Assembly: GCA_903884125.1 (NCBI GenBank)
Contig: CAISDR010000190.1
Location: forward strand, 1-8,419
DNA: 8,419 nt
Reading direction: 5' to 3'
Source: an uncultured bacterium
GTDB lineage: Bacteria; Pseudomonadota; Alphaproteobacteria; CAISDR01
This document shows positions 5,734 through 8,419 of the stretch, piece by piece. The notes beneath the pieces were generated by a model. It was given only the letters and a program-made list of their open reading frames with translations. It was not told where the DNA came from and ran no database searches. Position numbers and translations under genes: made by a program. Within the stretch, counting starts at the first letter, position 1; the number at the start of each line of letters is the position of its first letter.

Positions 5734-7425
5734 TTAAGATGCCGCAACCCCTGTCAAATCCCGGCGAAGCACTTTGCCCAGGGGATTGCGGGGCAGGGCG
5801 TCCAGAACCCGCAATTTTTCTGGCAGTTTATATTGTGCGATGTCTGCAGATTTCAGGAACGCGCACAATTCCTCAAGCGTCAGCACCTCACCCGGTTTTA
5901 ACGCGACAACCGCGCATATCCGTTCCCCCAGTCGCTCGTCCGCATAGGCTGCACAACTCGCCTCGCGCACTTTCGGATGCCCTTCGATGAGCGTATCAAG
6001 TTCCGCCGGGGATATGTTCTGGCCACCACGAATGATAATATCTTTTGACCGACCGACAAAGCGCAGGAACCGCCCCAGTCCTACCTCGGCAATTTCGAAG
6101 AGATCCCCGGTGCGGAAGTATCCCATTGTATCAAAGGCCGCCCTGGTCAGTTCGGGGGCCTTCCAGTACCCATCAAAGGTCATGGCGCCATCAATGCGCA
6201 ATTCGCCCACCTGACCCGGACCTGTAATGTCTAGATCGGTGATCAGATCAACCAGGCGCGTGCGGATCAGACTTGGGAATCCATGACCCCAATCAATACC
6301 ATCGGCCCCAAAGCGAGGGAAGAACCGCGCGCGGTCTTCCGGGTCGCTGATCGCCTTGCCGGTTGAAAACAGCGAGCAGCCTTCATTTGATCCGAATACA
6401 TTCATTACAATGACGCCGTATCTGTCCTGCCATTCCCTGACCATCCAGGGCGACAGGGGTGCCGAGCCAGACCCAAGACAGCGCAGTGCTGAAAGATCTG
6501 CTTTTGCCAGCAGCTCATCATTCTTCAATAGCATCATCAGGACTGCCGGTGGTGCCACCGTATAGGCAATTCGTTCGTCTTGAAGTTGCTGCAAAAATAC
6601 GGGCAGGTCGAACGGGTGATGCTGCACCAGGCACCCCCCCAGCATCAGCCAAGGCATCACCATGCCACCAAATGATGCGATGTTGATCAGTGGAAACGGA
6701 TTTAAAATCCTGTCACCCGGTCTTAGCGTTGCCGCTTCGATCATGGCTACACCATTGACCTGCCAGTGATCGTGATGGCGGGGCACGCCCTTGGGGGCAG
6801 CCTCGGTACCCGATGTCCAGCATATGGTCAAAATATCTGCTGCATCCGTTGCCGGCTCCAGCGGTTGCAAGCTTTTTCCAGCCGCCTCGGCCAGCAAATC
6901 ATCTAGCGCCAGGGCATCCTTTGGTGCTTTGTTGCCCAGACAGATCACCTTGCCGGTCGCCAAGCCTTCATCAGCCAGATGCAGTACATGCGCCGCATGG
7001 TCATGGCCATGAAAAGAGGCAACAGTGAAAAACGCTTTTGGTTCGATCAGGGGCAGGATCTGGCGCAATTCATGGCCGCGATAGGCAAGGGCGATCGGGC
7101 TTAGAATGACGCCCATGCGCGCACAGGCCAGAAAGAACAGAACGCCTTCGACCACATTCGGGAACTGGGTTGCAATAATATCGTCCCGCCTGATGCCCAG
7201 ACCCTGCAGAACAATGACAATCTGATCAACCGCCTGAGCCAGCCTGGACCAGGCGATCGACTGGGCCGGGCTTCCAATCAGGGTCTGGCGGTTGGGCGGG
7301 TCGATCAGCGCCATCCCCGATGGCGAACGCGACAGGGTTTCGCGAAACAGGGCATCAACCGTTTTGCCCTGCCACCAGCCGCGCTGGCGATAGGCGTCAA
7401 CCCGAGCGCTGGGGGACAGTCTCAT
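5734..7425 (-). CDS. Acyl-CoA synthetase / AMP-dependent carboxylate-CoA ligase (ANL superfamily)
   Basis: A 563-residue adenylate-forming enzyme that would activate a carboxylic acid with ATP and CoA to the acyl-CoA. Core motifs appear in order: the phosphate-binding loop WTSGTEAAPKG (203-213), the GSGSAPLS segment (318-325), NVFGSNEG (342-349), GYFRTGDL (435-442, D441 binding ribose), the hinge FVGRSKDIIIRGGQNISP (456-473), and the C-terminal NPLGKVLRRDL (547-557) with catalytic lysine K551. The set is complete and the length normal, so the enzyme is probably active. AAAAGAGG (complement of 7431-7438) lies 5 bases before the ATG. It precedes the tandem HxlR gene by 80 bp on the same strand, and its upstream region carries the box shared with the SCP-x-type thiolase promoter. 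It resembles short/medium-chain or CaiC-like ligases, but the substrate cannot be told from sequence alone. Confidence 0.92.
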   Translation of the reverse strand: MRLSPSARVDAYRQRGWWQGKTVDALFRETLSRSPSGMALIDPPNRQTLIGSPAQSIAWSRLAQAVDQIVIVLQGLGIRRDDIIATQFPNVVEGVLFFLACARMGVILSPIALAYRGHELRQILPLIEPKAFFTVASFHGHDHAAHVLHLADEGLATGKVICLGNKAPKDALALDDLLAEAAGKSLQPLEPATDAADILTICWTSGTEAAPKGVPRHHDHWQVNGVAMIEAATLRPGDRILNPFPLINIASFGGMVMPWLMLGGCLVQHHPFDLPVFLQQLQDERIAYTVAPPAVLMMLLKNDELLAKADLSALRCLGSGSAPLSPWMVREWQDRYGVIVMNVFGSNEGCSLFSTGKAISDPEDRARFFPRFGADGIDWGHGFPSLIRTRLVDLITDLDITGPGQVGELRIDGAMTFDGYWKAPELTRAAFDTMGYFRTGDLFEIAEVGLGRFLRFVGRSKDIIIRGGQNISPAELDTLIEGHPKVREASCAAYADERLGERICAVVALKPGEVLTLEELCAFLKSADIAQYKLPEKLRVLDALPRNPLGKVLRRDLTGVAAS

Positions 7426-7454
7426 AACGGCCTCTTTTCAAACGTTATTGTCGG

Positions 7455-7487
7455 CAGACTATGATAGTCAGTTTGACAATGCAAGTT
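7455..7487 (-). promoter_or_regulatory. Promoter and operator region of the acyl-CoA synthetase gene
   Basis: On the minus strand AACTTGCAT (complement of 7479-7487) is followed by TAGTCTG (complement of 7455-7461), placing TTGCAT and TAGTCT 17 bases apart, exactly as before the SCP-x-type thiolase. The -10-like box is the left half of a perfect 13-bp palindrome, GACTATGATAGTC (7457-7469), within CAGACTATGATAGTCAG (7455-7471). A dyad over the -10 suits repression. The start codon lies about 30 bases downstream. Confidence 0.55.
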
Positions 7488-7514
7488 TGAACCCTGTAAC
7501 GGTCACACCCATCC

Positions 7515-8417
7515 TCAGAAACTGCGCAGGGTTTTGGCCAGAACTTCGGTCATCTGGTCAATATGGTCCGTATCCATCACAAAGGGCGGTGCCATGATCA
7601 CACAATCACCTGTTGATTTGAAATGCAGGCCCCGATCATAGAGACGCTTTTGCAATTCATGGCCGCGCGCGCCCGGCATTTCGTCGGGGCTTACATCCAG
7701 TCCGCCCATCATGCCATAGCCACGAATATCCGTGACGATGCCAATATCCTTAAGTGAGAAAAGCTGATCGAGAAAATAGGCCGACATTTGATTGGCCCGT
7801 TCAAACAGTCCTTCATTGGCATAAATATCCAGTGTTGCCAGAGCCGCGGCACAGGCTGCCGGATGCGCTGACCATGTATAGCCATGGAAAAATTCGTTGG
7901 ACGAGGCGGCCTGGCTGCTTTCCTCGACCACAACCTGATGAACCGCGCGACAGGCGGCAACTGCAGCCATCGGCTGAGCACCGTTTGTAATCGCCTTGGC
8001 CATGGTAATCATATCGGGGGTCACGCCGAATGACTGGGCTGCAAAGGCGTGCCCGGTCCGGCCAAACCCTGTAATAACTTCGTCGAAGATCAGCAGGATC
8101 CCATATTCATCGCAGATGCGACGCAGGCGCTTCAGGTAATTTTTCGGCGGCACCAGCGTGCCGGTTGATCCCGCAATGGGTTCGACGAAACAAGCGGCAA
8201 TGTTTTCAGCGCCATGCAGATGGATCATGCGCATCAGATCATCCGCCAGATCGGCGCCATGTTCACCTTCGCCCTTGGTGAACAGGTTTTCCTTTACTGC
8301 AACATCCACTCCCAGGCTTTCGTCAGAGGCGCGATAAATCGCTCCCATGCCCCCTTGAGCGATGACCTGTTCGATACGATATCGGTTATGAAGTAGACTG
8401 CGCAGCTCAAGTGTCAT
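7515..8417 (-). CDS. Chimeric ORF: Ser/Thr kinase N-terminus joined to class III aminotransferase C-terminal part
   Basis: A 300-residue ORF with two unrelated parts. Residues 1 to about 46 are the start of a Hanks-type Ser/Thr protein kinase: RYRIEQVIAQGGMGAIYRA (12-30, glycine loop with its first Gly as Ala) and VAVKE (39-43, ATP-binding lysine K42). From about residue 47 it is a class III, PLP-dependent aminotransferase of the omega-amino acid:pyruvate type: FVEPIAGSTG (77-86), LLIFDEVITGFGRTG (108-122, pyridine-contacting D112) and MAKAITNG (139-146, Schiff-base K141), running to a normal C-terminus. The first ~190 residues of the aminotransferase, including the SGSxA phosphate-binding segment, are missing, as is the rest of the kinase. 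Neither activity is expected. The frame is intact across the join and there are no internal stops. It starts 2 bases from the right edge, so an assembly chimera is a serious alternative to a true fusion. Confidence 0.8.
   Translation of the reverse strand: MTLELRSLLHNRYRIEQVIAQGGMGAIYRASDESLGVDVAVKENLFTKGEGEHGADLADDLMRMIHLHGAENIAACFVEPIAGSTGTLVPPKNYLKRLRRICDEYGILLIFDEVITGFGRTGHAFAAQSFGVTPDMITMAKAITNGAQPMAAVAACRAVHQVVVEESSQAASSNEFFHGYTWSAHPAACAAALATLDIYANEGLFERANQMSAYFLDQLFSLKDIGIVTDIRGYGMMGGLDVSPDEMPGARGHELQKRLYDRGLHFKSTGDCVIMAPPFVMDTDHIDQMTEVLAKTLRSF
8266..8288. other. Approximate junction between kinase-derived and aminotransferase-derived sequence
   Basis: On the minus strand the codons for VAVKENLF (kinase-like) pass directly into TKGEGEHGADLADDL (aminotransferase-like). 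From memory, kinases of this type read VKENLFT and omega-aminotransferases read a similar aromatic-small-KG-x-x-EHGA stretch, so a short shared sequence around NLFTKGE may mark the crossover. The boundary is accurate to about 10 bases at best. Confidence 0.55.
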
Positions 8418-8419
8418 CG

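Overview
The window looks like chromosomal DNA from a proteobacterium, most likely an alphaproteobacterium. This is inferred from the moderately high GC content by eye, the gene types and their flavour; no database was searched. Coding density is high and no insertion sequence, tRNA, rRNA or CRISPR array was seen. The longest stretch without a gene is about 200 bp.

Layout from left to right. (1) On the minus strand, the first 64 codons of an acetyl-CoA acetyltransferase-type thiolase run off the left edge. (2) Divergent from it, a plus-strand pair encodes two overlapping NTF2-like/limonene-epoxide-hydrolase-like proteins, the first with a signal peptide. (3) Converging on that pair is an SCP-x-type thiolase on the minus strand; the two stop codons sit in opposite arms of one perfect hairpin. 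(4) Across a roughly 200-bp divergent promoter region lies a plus-strand nitronate monooxygenase-type flavoprotein, followed by a plus-strand polyphosphate kinase 2. (5) A minus-strand unit carries an acyl-CoA synthetase (ANL superfamily) followed by an unusual regulator made of two tandem HxlR winged-helix domains. (6) At the right edge, a minus-strand ORF joins the first ~46 residues of a bacterial Ser/Thr protein kinase in frame to the C-terminal ~250 residues of a class III (omega-amino acid:pyruvate type) aminotransferase.

The genes suggest a CoA-thioester catabolic locus: the acyl-CoA synthetase would activate a carboxylic acid, the thiolases would cleave beta-ketoacyl-CoA intermediates, and the flavoprotein and LEH-like proteins may act on related or oxidised substrates. 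The actual substrate cannot be read from the sequence. PPK2 (phosphate/nucleotide metabolism) is probably an unrelated neighbour.

The most notable signals are in the non-coding DNA and at the right edge. The promoter regions of the SCP-x-type thiolase and of the acyl-CoA synthetase share AACTTGCAT and TAGTCTG at exactly the same spacing, and the thiolase/monooxygenase intergenic region carries a mirrored version facing the other way. This points to a small co-regulated regulon, for which the tandem HxlR protein is a local candidate regulator. The kinase-aminotransferase fusion is either a real rearrangement or an assembly chimera.
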